The position numbers and the translations under genes were made by a program. A stretch of 64,000 nucleotides of DNA from positions 6,262,001 through 6,326,000 of the forward strand of contig CM037835.1 in NCBI GenBank assembly GCA_021234535.1. Direction: 5' to 3'. Below are positions 37,768 through 48,960 of this stretch, in pieces. Every line of letters starts with the position of its first letter. Position 1 is the stretch's first letter. Origin of the DNA: Stichopus chloronotus (Eukaryota; Echinodermata; Holothuroidea; Aspidochirotida; Stichopodidae). A model generated the notes under the pieces. The model made no database searches. It was not told the DNA's origin and was given only the letters and a program-made list of their open reading frames with translations.

Positions 37768-38600
37768 CAGCATGGGCGTCGATTTGATATTGAAAGTGGG
37801 GGACATGTGGTCTAATTTTTTCCCCAAAAGTGACGTAAGTCGATAAAACGAAAAACAACATCGGTCTCGAGTCCCGATTTCGAAGGACTCGGTCCCGGAC
37901 TTGGTGTTAAAAGACTCGGACTCGGCCCTGTGGACTCGAAGAGACAGGATACCACTTAATTTTATGGGGTTGGGTGAGTACTGGCACTACTATCTAAGCG
38001 GAGCGCTCATCGTTTGGCGCGGAGCGTACAATTTGGGCTTTGCACCTCCCCCCTCCCCACCCACCCATGGCCGGAAACGGCACATTACGTGTCTTCTAAG
38101 CATGTATCCAAGCCTTCACATAGGGATCTTATGTTTGCAAATTTTCAAACGTGAGAAAATTCCATTTATGAAAAATACGTCAGATGGCATATAAAATGTC
38201 ATGTAATTGACTTATGCATCCTCTTTAATTTTTTGTGTGACTTGGCAAACGTTGCAGCTGAACATACTTTACCCCTCGGTTGTGTTGGAAAACCTTGCCT
38301 AATTTCCTACGAACACGTTCTGGTTTCCCGCTGGTGTTTGTATACTCTACATGACAAGCACGCAAAGCGTGCGAGAAAATCATGGTCCGCCTTAGGACCC
38401 CGCCTGGACCCAGCTGTGGGACCTCTTGTAGAAGTCGAGGGGGCTTCAACCCCCGGAGATTCGCGATTCCTTGCATATCAACAGGTGCAGCTGCAGAGGT
38501 ACAATGAGACTGACCCTAACATTTGTCCTCTGTTCTCATTGTCACAAAAATGGAAAATATTTGAAAGAAGCCATGACATGTGGACTAAAACTCAATGAAA
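37768..38600. mobile_element. Composite of dispersed transposon fragments
   Basis: Starts at GCATGGGCGTCGATTTGATA with a G-rich AAAGTGGGGGACA, a common left-end theme of non-autonomous elements. Then come a GACTCGGACTCGG-type short repeat (37865-37945), a CpG-rich AGCGGAGCGCTC patch with a C-rich CCCCCCTCCCCACCC, and GCACGCAAAGCGTGCG with CTTCAACCCCCGGAG near 38350-38460. The last part resembles the GCGAAGCGTGAGG / GGGTCCAGGAG segment inside the hAT element at 2500-2570. No terminal repeats are definable, and the 121-codon plus frame is a by-product. Confidence 0.45.
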
Positions 38601-38879
38601 ACTGCTTTCTAAATATTTGGACAAATTGATATCCAAAACTGCCTTTGGTGTCCTTGGGGCGTCTTTCAGTGTTATGTCATCAAAGCTTTAAGTTTAATAG
38701 CTTTCACAATTAGTACCTCCTTTTTTTTTTAAAAAAAAATGTTTTTTCCCCTACAAGGCAGCTTATGACGTCATATAGGAACCCTTTCATGCATACCCTA
38801 TCGATCCACAATAATTCAAAATGCTTGTACGTGCACATGCCTCGATGGATTTGCTTCAAACTTACACATAATCTTTTTG

Positions 38880-39710
38880 GGGTCTGGACCATTTAAGGTG
38901 TCCAGAAAGTTTTGGTCCAAGGTCCCATGTGGACCCAATGGCCCATTTGGTCCAAGGTCTCATATTAGCCCTATTTTATGAAATTCTGTAGGATGCTTCT
39001 GTTCTAAAAGATTCTTTCACGATGTTGATGCTTTCTCATTTTGATTCTCAGGTGGCACCTTTATCGTGTTCAGGAAGTTTGGGTCCAAATGGGCCCTAGG
39101 GTCCATCTTGTGATATAATGCAAAATACTGACCTCTTGTTTAATGAATGCTAAACAGAGTTAACAGCATCGCATTGACGGTCATCTTATCAATTTTTCGT
39201 AATGATTTTGATCTGCATTAAAGAAGTTTTGGTCCATGGTTCATTGTGGACCCTTTGACCCATTTTACGAAATTCTGCAAAATACTTCCCCTCCTGCAGA
39301 TTGTCAAACGTGTGTACCATCTATCGATGCTTTGTGATTATGATAATCTGTTAGTGGCACCTTAGACATGTACATAAATTTTGGGTCTAGGGCTGAAGAT
39401 GGGCCCTCAAGTTCATCTTGGGGTTTAGACGCAGTATTTCTAAACTCCCTGAAGAAGTCACTAGGTCGAATCATCAACACTGTACAAGAGAATGTGTAGG
39501 AGAACATTTTTTGCAGGATTTCATAAAATGGGTCTATAACCTTGGGTAAAAATTCATGACCACCTTGGAGGTACCACTAACAACTCATCATCGTGACAAA
39601 TCCATAAGATTGGGCATGGAAATTCTGTAGAAGAATGACCATTTTGCAAGATTTCATAAAGTGGGACCATAGGGCCTACATGGGACCTTGCACTGCTGAC
39701 TGCACTGATG
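38880..39710. repeat. 145-bp repeat family, two arms in opposite orientation
   Basis: From about 38885 to 39425 units run in reverse orientation (GTCCAAGGTCCCATGTGGAC, TATTTTATGAAATTCTG). From about 39445 to 39700 they run forward (ATTTCATAAAATGGGTC, CATCAACACTGTACAAGAGA, GGGCCTACATGGGACC). The family is the one at 10.8-12.1 kb. The arms meet head to head at about 39430. No coding content. Confidence 0.65.
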
Positions 39711-40059
39711 ACGGTGGCCCCAATACGTCGCATGTGATTATGTTACTATCATATGACATGAAATTATTTTTCAGCTCGACTTCAACCAGCTCGGGGCTTA
39801 TCAATTACCAGTGACTGCAAAATCAGGAGTTGAAATTAGACTTCTACCACATGCCGAATGCACTCTTCTCTCATGCTGGCTATGCTAATCAATCAGCATT
39901 AACTTTTGTTGCAGCTAATCACCTAAACTTTTCTCCAGGATGTGTTGCTCTCTCATTCTGTATAAACAAGAGATGCAAAAATAAATGTCGATGCAGCACC
40001 TGAGGCTTTTGTATGAAGACTGCAGTTTAGCTATGGGTAGCTAACACTGTTGTATCAAA

Positions 40060-40330
40060 TGGACATATTGGCACTTCGTGGCAGGGCCACATAGATTGGA
40101 AGTTTGCCCTCCACTTTCTCTTTAAAATAGCTCTCCAGTAACACTATGCAAACGCTATTTGTCAACTGTTGAGTGTATGTGGAGGTGGGTGAGATATTGC
40201 GATGTTGGAGCTTCGTGGAATAAATTGGAAGTTCGCCCTCAAATACTGTCTTTCTCTTTAAAATTGCTCAGTACACTACGGAGACACTATTTGCCAACTG
40301 TCGAGTGTATATAGAGGTGGGGAGGATAGT
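40060..40330 (+). repeat. Dimeric tandem repeat, unit about 135 bp
   Basis: Two diverged units share CTTCGTGG, TTGGAAGTT.GCCCTC, TTTCTCTTTAAAAT and the closing GAGTGTAT.T.GAGGTGGG. Corresponding landmarks are 132-137 bp apart. Confidence 0.65.
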
Positions 40331-42949
40331 AAGTGGGGCACATATTACTCTCGAGAGGATGGGGGGGGTGGAGTGAGGTCTGTGGAATTGAATTTTTTTG
40401 GCAAGAACTATGATTAAATGGAGGAGTCAAAAGCATGACACTGTCTTAATTTAATACATGTTTTTAAGGACTCAACACATTTTTACTTTTCCTTTTTTGT
40501 TCACTCTCTGTGGCCCACACCAGACAAAACGTGTGGATGATTTCAGACAGTGGTCTCATGAGACAGTTGAACTCGTGAGTTGGTATTGTAATCACCCACT
40601 CCTCATTTTCTCATTTTCAGAAAGAGTAGGCTCTAGTTAACTAGATGTGGAGATGTGACTGTGGAAGATGTCCAGGACATATGGTAATTTACTATGAAGC
40701 CCACAGTTGAATTTTGTTGGAGACTAAAAACCAAAGAGTAAAGACATCAGTTTCATGATTTCTTGATTTTTTTTTCAGTTTTTCACCAAAACATAACATG
40801 AATTAAAAGATACAATATTTTTTACTCTTGCAGAAAACACAAAATTAAAATAGGCAATTACATTACAGTGGTGACATTATCATAACAGTACAACCTAACA
40901 AAAACTGCATATATTTAAGGTTTCACAACATGGACCATTCTTGTACAGCTGTCATGGTTTGTACACATTCACAATAGCAGAAATCAGTGACTTTTCCATG
41001 ACTTTCAAGGACCAAAAACAAAAATCCCAGGACCTTTAAACTATAATAGTACTCCTGCAAATCTACAAATTACACATGCTGCTTTCTTTCTTCTTGCAAT
41101 CTCAACTGCAATTTTTTGTCCCAATTACTCTATTAATCTGGCCATTTCTGTACATCAAGAACTTTTCTACCTTGTAGGATTCATCGAAAGAGGCACATCG
41201 GTAAAACAGCACAAATAAGATGAAACACAATGTTCCTTAATTTTGTATTTTATCTAAAAGGCAAGTAACCAGGGGCAGAAGATGTACTTTCTTAGCACTC
41301 CTGAAACATCATTTGTCCTGACTTCCTAGGCTTGGAAATTCGTTTTACTTCCCCATTTTCCAGGACCTGTAAAAACCCTGGTTAAGCAAGGGGGAAAGTT
41401 GAGTGCATTGAAACATCATGGATGAAGTTGTTTGACTTTGGTATTTGCCAACATAAAATGAGGGCACTATAACAAACACATTGTTAATTTAACAATTTTC
41501 ATTTCTGAATTATCAATTTTTCATTAATATCCTTTAATCCTTGATGGATATTGACTTAACATGGACTTTTTACATACATGTGAAACGACAGTGAACATCA
41601 ATTCATCATGAGCAACATTCATGCCAAACATCTTTTTACAAACATTGCAAGATATGAGTTCATGCAAAATAATTCTCCTTCTTGAGAATTCTTGTCCACT
41701 AGGTTTTCACACTCTTATCTCTGTGACCTTCGACTTAAAAATTCATGACAAATAGAAAATCAGCATGTTGTAGCTCAATTGCCATTCTTCACGATTACAT
41801 AGTCATTTATTTCAGTTCTAGTTACAAGTCAGCATCTGGCCAGCTGGAATAGTCAGTCAGTTGAAGAACTACTGGAAGATTCCCTTTTTCAATTGCTATG
41901 ACATGATGGAAAAATAATTTTCATCATCATTTCATTCTGGAGATGTTTTACCTTACGCAATTGACCAATGCGTGAAAAGATTAAAAGTTAGGACAGAGAT
42001 ATCAGACAAAGAGAACCTTAAAGGTTGTGTGACATGCTTCTAGAAAAGAACTCCCTTCATTCAAAACTTGTAAAGTAAAACTTTGAGTGAAAATCACTTG
42101 GAATTTTGTTTATATCTTTCACTGTTTTTGAGGTATAACTTTTTAAAGTTTGGGAAAAAAGCAAAGCAGTTGATGTGGAGTGTTGTACTGCGTCGGTATT
42201 TCTTTTGATAAAAATATATATTTTGCGCTTAATTACTGAACTACCGAGTTTTCACATTGGTAAGTGACATCGATATTTTTGATAAAGGAAATACATGCTT
42301 CCAAACTTAAAGTCTCTGGGCATATAAAATTCTCAAATGTCCTTGAAACTAAAGGTTACATAAACAAAGGATTAAAATGAGCCTATCATAGGGTCCATCT
42401 CTCGACATCACAAATTTGCATACTTAGCCACTTTAATGGCACCCAATACTCGAAAATGTCATTTCACATCACATGACCTTTAAGTCCTTTCAGCATTCTG
42501 GGGAAGAACAAAAGAAGACCAGGACTAGCCAGATATTTTAAAGAGAAGGTTCAAAGGCTATTCAAGAGAAACAGGTATGAACTGGAAATCTTGTGCTTTA
42601 CACTGAAAGTACACACGACCTTGAATTTATGTTTTCCCCTCTAATATTGACTATATAAGGAAGACCATAGCAGAAAAGTTTTCATGTATTCTTTCAGCCA
42701 CTAGTAACCCTCACATGGCCTATTAGTATGTTTTTTTCTTCTTTTTTTTTAGAAAAACCCATGACAGAGTGCTGCCAAGGACCAAGTTTGGAGACTTTGA
42801 AAACCATTTTGTCATTATGACCAATTATCCACTAAAATGGCAATGCCAACAACCTGCAGAGAAGTAAACGACTTGAAGAAAAGATGCTTTGATGAAGGTC
42901 ACAATACTGATGTCATATATAAAGGGCTTCCTCATTTGTAGCACCTGCT
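40331..42949 (-). other. Probable 3' untranslated and downstream region
   Basis: Downstream, in gene orientation, of the stop codon proposed at 42950. Unique AT-rich sequence with no strong exon. The closest clear minus-strand AATAAA is near 41803-41811, which would give a 3' UTR of about 1.1 kb. The stretch 40331-41800 contains only poly-T and AT-rich sequence. Confidence 0.3.
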
Positions 42950-43078
42950 TCAAACTTCTTTCATTCCAACGTGTGTGGGCAAGTTTCCTTCACAGTGACA
43001 AAGATTTTCTTGACACATTCCTAAGTCCATTTGGGTGATGCTTCTCTTTCCTTGGATCACCTTCGTGAGACCTACCAA
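42950..43078 (-). CDS. Unrecognised minus-strand gene, probable terminal exon
   Basis: The best acceptor in the region (TATTTTTCCTTTTCAG) precedes a frame of 42 codons and a TGA at 42952-42950: LVGLTKVIQGKRSITQMDLG, then MCQENLCHCEGNLPTHVGMK and EV. The phase is 0, matching the exon at 45644-45671. Joined, the two give an uninterrupted amphipathic helix-like run (LSIKDLSLL plus LVGLTKVIQG). If the small exon at 45.66 kb is skipped, the 46.05-kb exon would meet this acceptor in another frame and stop after one residue, so the exact 3' structure is open. An alternative terminal exon is at 44424-44489. Confidence 0.4.
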   Translation of the reverse strand: MVGLTKVIQGKRSITQMDLGMCQENLCHCEGNLPTHVGMKEV

Positions 43079-43390
43079 CTGAAAAGGAAAAATATCAAAT
43101 CAATCAGATATTAGTGCAGTTTCAACTGACGTGATTCCACACATTCCAACATCACCTCGTCCTCTCCCAACATCTTTAAGTGGCCCCATGAGAGGCCGCA
43201 GTTACTAACGACACATTCTTTTTCACTGTATTGTAATGTATCTCTTCTTTCTTGTTGGCATTACGTATTCCCAAGCAAGTGCTTGCTTGCACCAAATGGT
43301 GGAAAAGTCAAGGTGTTTCAAGCATTTTTTTTTTTGTTAATTCGTTTTACCTAATTTTAGGCTTGTGTAAACAAACAGCTGGAAAGAAGA

Positions 43391-43630
43391 CATGAAGTGC
43401 TCTCAGCTCTCATAATCTGAATGGTCTTCAACCACAATTGACCTCTGAACTTGAAGGAAACATGAAATGGAACATGATCTTTATGGATGTTTGGAAGGAT
43501 GGATGACAGGGGAAAATGATATTAATGGCATGAGGTGTTATTTGAATGTCCCTTCACGATCATAGGTCTGCAGTCTCCACGGCATTAGGTTCACATCATC
43601 GAGCACATGTATTCTTACCATTAAAGGGCA
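43391..43630. repeat. Diverged dispersed repeat, copy 1
   Basis: Shares CATGAAGTGC.CTCAGCTCTCATAATCT and a further 200 bp in the same order with 50065-50300 (TTAACCAC-like, GGATGACAGGGG / GGACGGTGACAAGGG, AT.AATG.CATGA). Both copies lie in introns of the minus-strand gene, in the same orientation. Each reads as a short open frame on the minus strand, but the frames do not agree. Confidence 0.5.
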
Positions 43631-44316
43631 GGCTGTGCTACATTGCCCCAACCTGCCCACCCCCCTGCCATATAAGCCAGATAATAGCCTACTTTCTTGC
43701 AGTGTGGGACTGAAAGCAATGGCAATATGTCCACTAGAGGTGTATCCAAATTACCATGAGGTATTATCTTACTATTATCCTACTACAGACAGATAACATG
43801 GTAAAATATTCAGCTAACAGTATCCTGAAAGCAGGTCCTCCCCACCCTCTATATCAAACTTTCAGTGAAATTGGTTTTCTATCTTTAATATCAACAACTA
43901 TCAATTTAATGGATTCTTTAACCCCAGAGTCAGACACAGAGCTGACAAAAAAAGTGGAGGTGATGTAGCGCTATCAGACCAGGGAAGTTATGGGATAATT
44001 CTGTTTACACCAGAAAATTGAACTTATGCCATAACAGTTAAATCATTTTTATTACATCGATTTTGTGCGAAATGGGTTTTCTCAAATCTTCATTTCTTTA
44101 ATTTAATACCTGGTTAGAGATGAATGATTGATTTCTAGTCATATAATCAACTTATTCAATTACCACATATTCATTTAATGTGCATGCTTCACTGCATTTG
44201 GTTTAAATTCTTAATCGTTGTTCACTTCGACTTACAACAGACTAACAACTCAGGCCTTCAGTAGAGTGACTTTGTGTGGAAGTGAGTGATTACCATGTGG
44301 GAGCATCTTTGACAGA

Positions 44317-44493
44317 ATGTTCAAAAGGGGCTGGACAGGTTTGCCAATGGTAACGTATCAGACAGCTGCTGGCTGTGTTCAAGATAGAATCCCCTTTCGA
44401 CGGCAGCGTTTTGACATCGGTATTCAACAAAGAGCTTCCGTCATGCCAAACTCAGCGGGGAGAAACGTTCTCAAACGTTCCTGTCTAGACTGA
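44317..44493 (+). CDS. 58-codon small ORF, unrecognised
   Basis: The ATG at 44317 opens a frame ending at TGA 44491-44493: MFKRGWTGLPMVTYQTAAGC, VQDRIPFRRQRFDIGIQQRA, SVMPNSAGRNVLKRSCLD. It is basic (many Arg), with no signal peptide or membrane segment and balanced composition, unlike AT-rich chance frames nearby. Local GC is raised. No family is recognised. The opposite strand of the same interval holds an alternative terminal exon candidate, so the composition may reflect either strand. Confidence 0.2.
   Translation: MFKRGWTGLPMVTYQTAAGCVQDRIPFRRQRFDIGIQQRASVMPNSAGRNVLKRSCLD
44424..44489 (-). CDS. Alternative terminal exon candidate of the minus-strand gene
   Basis: A strong polypyrimidine tract and acceptor (GTTGTTGTTTGTTCTCAG) are followed in phase 0 by SRQERLRTFLPAEFGMTEAL, Cys and a stop. 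Phase 0 is what the exon at 45644-45671 would supply, so it competes with 42950-43078 as the 3' end. It overlaps the plus-strand small ORF. Splicing data would decide. Confidence 0.25.
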   Translation of the reverse strand, partial: SRQERLRTFLPAEFGMTEALC

Positions 44494-45032
44494 GAACAAA
44501 CAACAACTGGGTTAAAACAAAAGTAAAAACCTCACACATTGGTAACGGAGGAACTGACTTAAACTACAACACCGAAATGACTACAACCCGTTCTCTTAAA
44601 GCAAAAACATTCCTGAATATCCAATGTATTCAAAGTTGTCAAATAATGTGGTCTGGTGGCTAATAATACTGTATATTGGTCATATTAATGGCAACATATT
44701 TACAGCTAACCTCGATCCTTTCACGGTGACACTCACTGTGCTGAAAAGGTGAGCCTATTTATGTCTTCAGATCATGTCCTCCCTTACACAGTTCAACACA
44801 CAAAACAATGTGAACAGAAGCTGTTTGCACGCAACAAATTATGCTGAGGGTTTATGGAAGGTTTATTGAAGTGAAACCAATAGATTACAAATGACTGTCC
44901 AATATTAAAAGGACAGGTGACATGCAATGGGTTGATACAATGGCATCATAAAGGCATAAAAATATAGAGCTTGTTTGTTATGTCTGGCTACTTTCCTCTA
45001 TACTTACATGTTAGTTCAATTGAGACATACAC

Positions 45033-45385
45033 TTAAAGGGAAATAGGGCGTTTGTATTACAGGAAACATCCATACTTTTAAAACCAATGTTTGTGGATGC
45101 AGAATGATAGATTATTCAAAATAAGAAACAACAGTGGCCTTCTTTTCAAAAAATAAGTTTCTCACCGATAGAAACTCAGTTATTTGTTGCTCAACACTAA
45201 TTTGTTCACCCAAACTTTTCAAAATTCAAATGATGCACCTTCTGTTACTCATCACATGCGTAATGTTTGGAGGAGATGAAGCTTTGGCAGATGTTTATTG
45301 ATGAGACTGAATGGTTTAACAATGACTAACGCTATTTCTTTTGCATGTCATGTTGGTGTATTCTAAACGCCCTATTTCCCGTTAA
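45033..45385. mobile_element. TTAA-flanked miniature element, second family
   Basis: A 353-bp element with TTAA at both ends. The 16-bp terminal inverted repeats are GGGAAATAGGGCGTTT and AAACGCCCTATTTCCC, perfect. The interior is AT-rich without a frame. The TTAA borders match piggyBac-type target choice; the terminal sequence differs from the family at 7295 and 9356. Confidence 0.75.
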
Positions 45386-45643
45386 AGAATGACTCCACAC
45401 AACAGTTAATGGTTACTTCAAAAAGAACAAGGTGTTTTTAGATGGAGACATGACCGTAAAGTTAATTAATACTAGTAATTTAATAACCCACCACATCGAG
45501 TGAAGAAGAAATTGGCTCAAACATCATTTTGTCCTTTCTTTGGCTGTTCCAGGTCAATATCTAACCAGTAGCAACATCTTTTAAAGGGAAAATGAACACT
45601 TAGTCTCGTGGGACCGATAGGGGGGCATTTCCTGACTTCATAC

Positions 45644-45671
45644 AAGGAGAGATAAGTCTTTGATGCTCAAC
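45644..45671 (-). CDS. Unrecognised minus-strand gene, small exon candidate
   Basis: A 28-nt exon: acceptor CATCCCAGTTTCAG, donor GTATGA. One base completes the split codon from the upstream exon (CT+G, Leu), then LSIKDLSLL follows and phase 0 remains. It bridges the phases of the exons at 46053-46134 and 42950-43078 and extends the same helix-like pattern. Such a small exon cannot be proved from sequence alone. Confidence 0.3.
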
Positions 45672-46052
45672 CTGAAACTGGGATGTTGGTGGCTGCTACC
45701 ATTCGAAACAGGCAGGAGACTCGCAAAGACCAACTTTCCTGATAATTCGCATATTAACTGTGTAGCATGCACATGCTTTAATTACTGCCACGGTTTGAAT
45801 GCTCTTCGTCAAAGAGATCTGTTTATGGGAGTTGCAAGTTTGGACTCAAATTATTCCTTGTCACATCCTTCAAACAGGAACAAACAATGGACTAATACAT
45901 TAATGAATCAGACAATCATCCTGACCCCTAGCTATCATTTACTTGTTCTCAAATCCTGGACACTTGAAAAGGAAAGTAAGAGAAAGCTAGGGATGCACGG
46001 CGCAATGTTGTTGAACACTGATAGAACAAAATGAATAGAAAAAAAAACTCAC

Positions 46053-46134
46053 AGCACGGAGGAAGCAATTTCAGGATCTGTCCTTGGCAGTTGAACAGGG
46101 CGCTGTGACATTGCCAGATTTGGGGAAGTTCCTC
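46053..46134 (-). CDS. Unrecognised minus-strand gene, exon
   Basis: An 82-nt exon with acceptor TTGTGGTTTACAG and donor GTGAGT. Two bases complete a Gly codon, then GTSPNLAMSQRPVQLPRTDP and EIASSV, leaving CT. The upstream exon at 47801-48009 ends with exactly one base (G), so the join is in frame. The segment is proline- and serine-containing and probably a linker. It includes an ATG in fair context, so an alternative start is conceivable. Other frames are shorter or stop. Confidence 0.6.
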
Positions 46135-47800
46135 CTGTAAACCACAAGACATAAAGAACCATAACGAATGTTCGTAGCATAAAGTTAGCAAGAACACACA
46201 CAACATAAAACAACTGCGAATTATATTTCTGTCCAGCGGAGAAACGAGAATCAAGACCATTGACTTACTTCATCAAATTATGAATGGCGTGCAGCCTGAC
46301 AAGGAGATGCTCTGTCCCCCTCTGACCTCTGCCTTTTCTTGAATGGTGTCATCCTACGGAGGGGACAGGATTAGGACCAGGAGGCAGGGGGTATTGGCAG
46401 GATTTGTAGGAAAGCACCGAACACATAACAATCCATGCTGAGGGAAACTTGGAATAGGCCCTTCCCTATAGTAAAAAAATTTAAAAAGGTTATGTCTAAA
46501 AGCTTAAAAATTAATGCAAATGATCAACTCCCATCTTCACAGACCATTCCTTAGCTGTGATATAATAGTCTGAAGTTTATTTACTCAGTTAAAATGGAAG
46601 ATGTGCAATGATTTTTGATGTCATTCTTTTATTACTCAGACAACCTTCTTTGCTTCTCTGTTTTATTCCAAAGCCATTGCCCCTGGTCACAAAATGAGAT
46701 CACTGTCTCACTGTCGTGGAGGGGGGGACCTTGACTATATAAGCAATCTCCATAAAACAGTCATGCTATGCAAGAAAACAGTAACCTTTCCAGGGTTATA
46801 TACACACTTTAATTTCAAAAGGAAAACAATGTGAGTTGTACATGGAGAACATAACAATTCATCCCACACTCTACCATTCGAAACTGAGTGAATATCAGCC
46901 TTCAGTATGTTCTATGTCAGTAATGGAATAAGCTAAGAATATGGGAATTGGACGAATGGCATTTATTTCTCAACTGTTTTAAATGTATTTTCTTTGAATT
47001 CTAGACTTTGGAAACACTTTTATTAACAGCAGATATTTTAGTAAATACAAATACCAATTTCAAACTTTCATTTGAGCAAGAGGATACACAGTATTTTTCA
47101 TACTATATGGAAACTGTCCAAGCTTCCTATCTTGAGATACAGTAGCTTTAATAATGGTTTACGGATTTGATTCCCAGTGATCCCAGATGACCATTCCCCT
47201 CTTTAAAAACTGATAGGGCTCTTTCTCATCTCACCATACAGCATCTACATACCAAGTATAAAATTCATCCAATTAAGGAATCACTTGCACATCACAACAC
47301 TCTGGTGTTACACAGGAAATGTATTGCAATACATCCAAGAAGAGGGTTAATACAGGCACCATACAGGGGTCTAAATAAGCAATCAAACTCTGGAGGCCAA
47401 CCAGGCCCCTAGCTCATAAAATCTTTTGGCAAAATCAGAAATCAAAGGGCCTGAAATAGAAAAGTAATGACAAAGTTACATCAACTGTTTCCGCACTTGT
47501 TTCACTGACCTGCACAACACATTCAACTGAAATAAAAATGCACAACACCTTTGGATAAATGATTAAGTATAAATTTCTTGTTTACTATTTTCCTTGTAAC
47601 TTACATATTTTTTATCGTGCTGATTGGACCTACACATCATTTATACTGCAAATACTTGGGACAATAGACACATTGCCACATGAATACTGTACGCTCTTGC
47701 GATTCATGTCAAGCTCAAAGGCAGGCAATAAGTTGCCCACCCAATATTTTAGGAAGGCAGTTGTGTAAGTACAACTTCAATCCACATAAATATATCTTAC
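46135..47800 (-). other. Intron of the minus-strand gene
   Basis: AT-rich interval between two phase-matched exons, with no repeat or RNA gene that I can support. The 69-codon plus-strand frame near 47559 is chance. Confidence 0.5.
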
Positions 47801-48009
47801 CTAAAAGCGTAACATCTTCTAATGAGACTACAACCTTGAAAATTTGCTGAAGGATTGGTGTCTTAATGGGAAGGGACAGTTCTAGGAAGTCTTTTGTAGG
47901 AGTGCCTGTGAATTTTTTCACCAACCCCCCATGGCTATATGGGGGATCATTCTCTGTCAACTCAACGAATTTCAAAAAAATCATGGCTGGGCACTGTCTC
48001 AGATTTTTG
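47801..48009 (-). CDS. Unrecognised minus-strand gene, longest internal exon
   Basis: A 209-nt exon open throughout. The acceptor GCGATGAACTTTAG is modest; the donor is AG|GTAAGA. One base completes a Ser codon, then KNLRQCPAMIFLKFVELTEN, DPPYSHGGLVKKFTGTPTKD, FLELSLPIKTPILQQIFKVV and VSLEDVTLL, leaving one base. Alternating charged and Leu/Ile/Val residues suggest helices, as in an alpha-solenoid protein, with no catalytic motif. Phase agrees with the exons on both sides (51661-51720 and 46053-46134). I do not recognise the family. The antisense 66-codon frame at 47866-48066 is a shadow. Confidence 0.6.
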
Positions 48010-48359
48010 CTAAAGTTCATCGCAAATAAACTTCTATTAACTCTCAGAAGACACAGAAAAAATTAGGTGACAGAAAAAATTAGGTCAAAATTCCAAGCAG
48101 TTTACAAGTTATGCCTTGAAAATGGCTCACTGAAAATTGGTCCAGCGCCCAAATGAGTGTTCGCAAATTGGTAACACATGGCTATTTTAAGGTACCAATA
48201 GCTTCTAATTAGATAATGGTACAAAGCCTAGTTTAACTATCTGGGGTATTTCCAGGCAAAACTTTACACAAATATGGCATTAAAAAGTGTATATCTCTCT
48301 TCACTTAGTAGATACATGTCACTCAAAATGTGTATCTTATTTTGTACGGAAGTACACTT

Positions 48360-48960
48360 TCCAATTTTCAGTCTCCCCCCTATCTCCAAGACTTTTTACT
48401 TTAAAGATGTCATATTTCAGTCATTGATTATATAGATAGATGTGAATTCCACTATGGATCTACAGAACTCTGGATTTCATGGTGAAATGATAGGGGTTCA
48501 AACTTGGTCCCACAGAGAAAATGCAAAATTTTGAGTATTTTTCAAGTTGACCTTTGATCCTATCACTCCACTCCTATGAAGGCAAAATTCTCACCAGGAG
48601 TAGCTTAGACCTACTTTACTTTTGGTATAAGTTTTGTTTTGGTGTCTGAGCCCCTGTTAGAGATACAGATCTATAAACAATGCATTTCATGATGGACAAC
48701 TGCAATTTTCCACCTTTTGAACCCCCACAGTTGAAAAAAAATTATATTAGACAGGTGTCATCTTTCAGTCATATATGATATAGTTGAATGTGCATAACAC
48801 ATTTAAGTTATGAGCCCCTAGTATATCCAATGGTGATATAATGAAAGGCCAAACACAGGCCCAGAGTGAAAATTTAGAAATTTGACTAATTCTCAAAGCT
48901 GACCTTTGTATTTCAGTACTATCTTATTTTTTTCAGTCTTATTTCAGGAACAGTAATGCA
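48360..48960 (+). repeat. Degenerate two-unit tandem repeat, about 345 bp
   Basis: Two units share CAATTTTC.....CC, ATGTCAT.TTTCAGTCAT, GATATAG.T.GATGTG, a GGTGAAATGATAGG / GGTGATATAATGAAAGG block, and GTTGACCTTTGATC / GCTGACCTTTGTAT. Landmarks are 340-360 bp apart. It lies in the 3.65-kb intron of the minus-strand gene. Confidence 0.45.

Noticed and set aside
38233..38598. 121-codon plus-strand ORF
   Set aside because: It overlaps transposon fragments; part of the sequence recurs in the hAT element at 2.5 kb.
45949..46019. Second acceptor on the minus strand (TTGTTCTATCAG) with an open frame CSTTLRRASL
   Set aside because: Only about 30 bases below the donor at 46052, too short for an animal intron.
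45660..46034. 124-codon plus-strand ORF
   Set aside because: Antisense to two exon candidates; weak coding character and no homology recognised.
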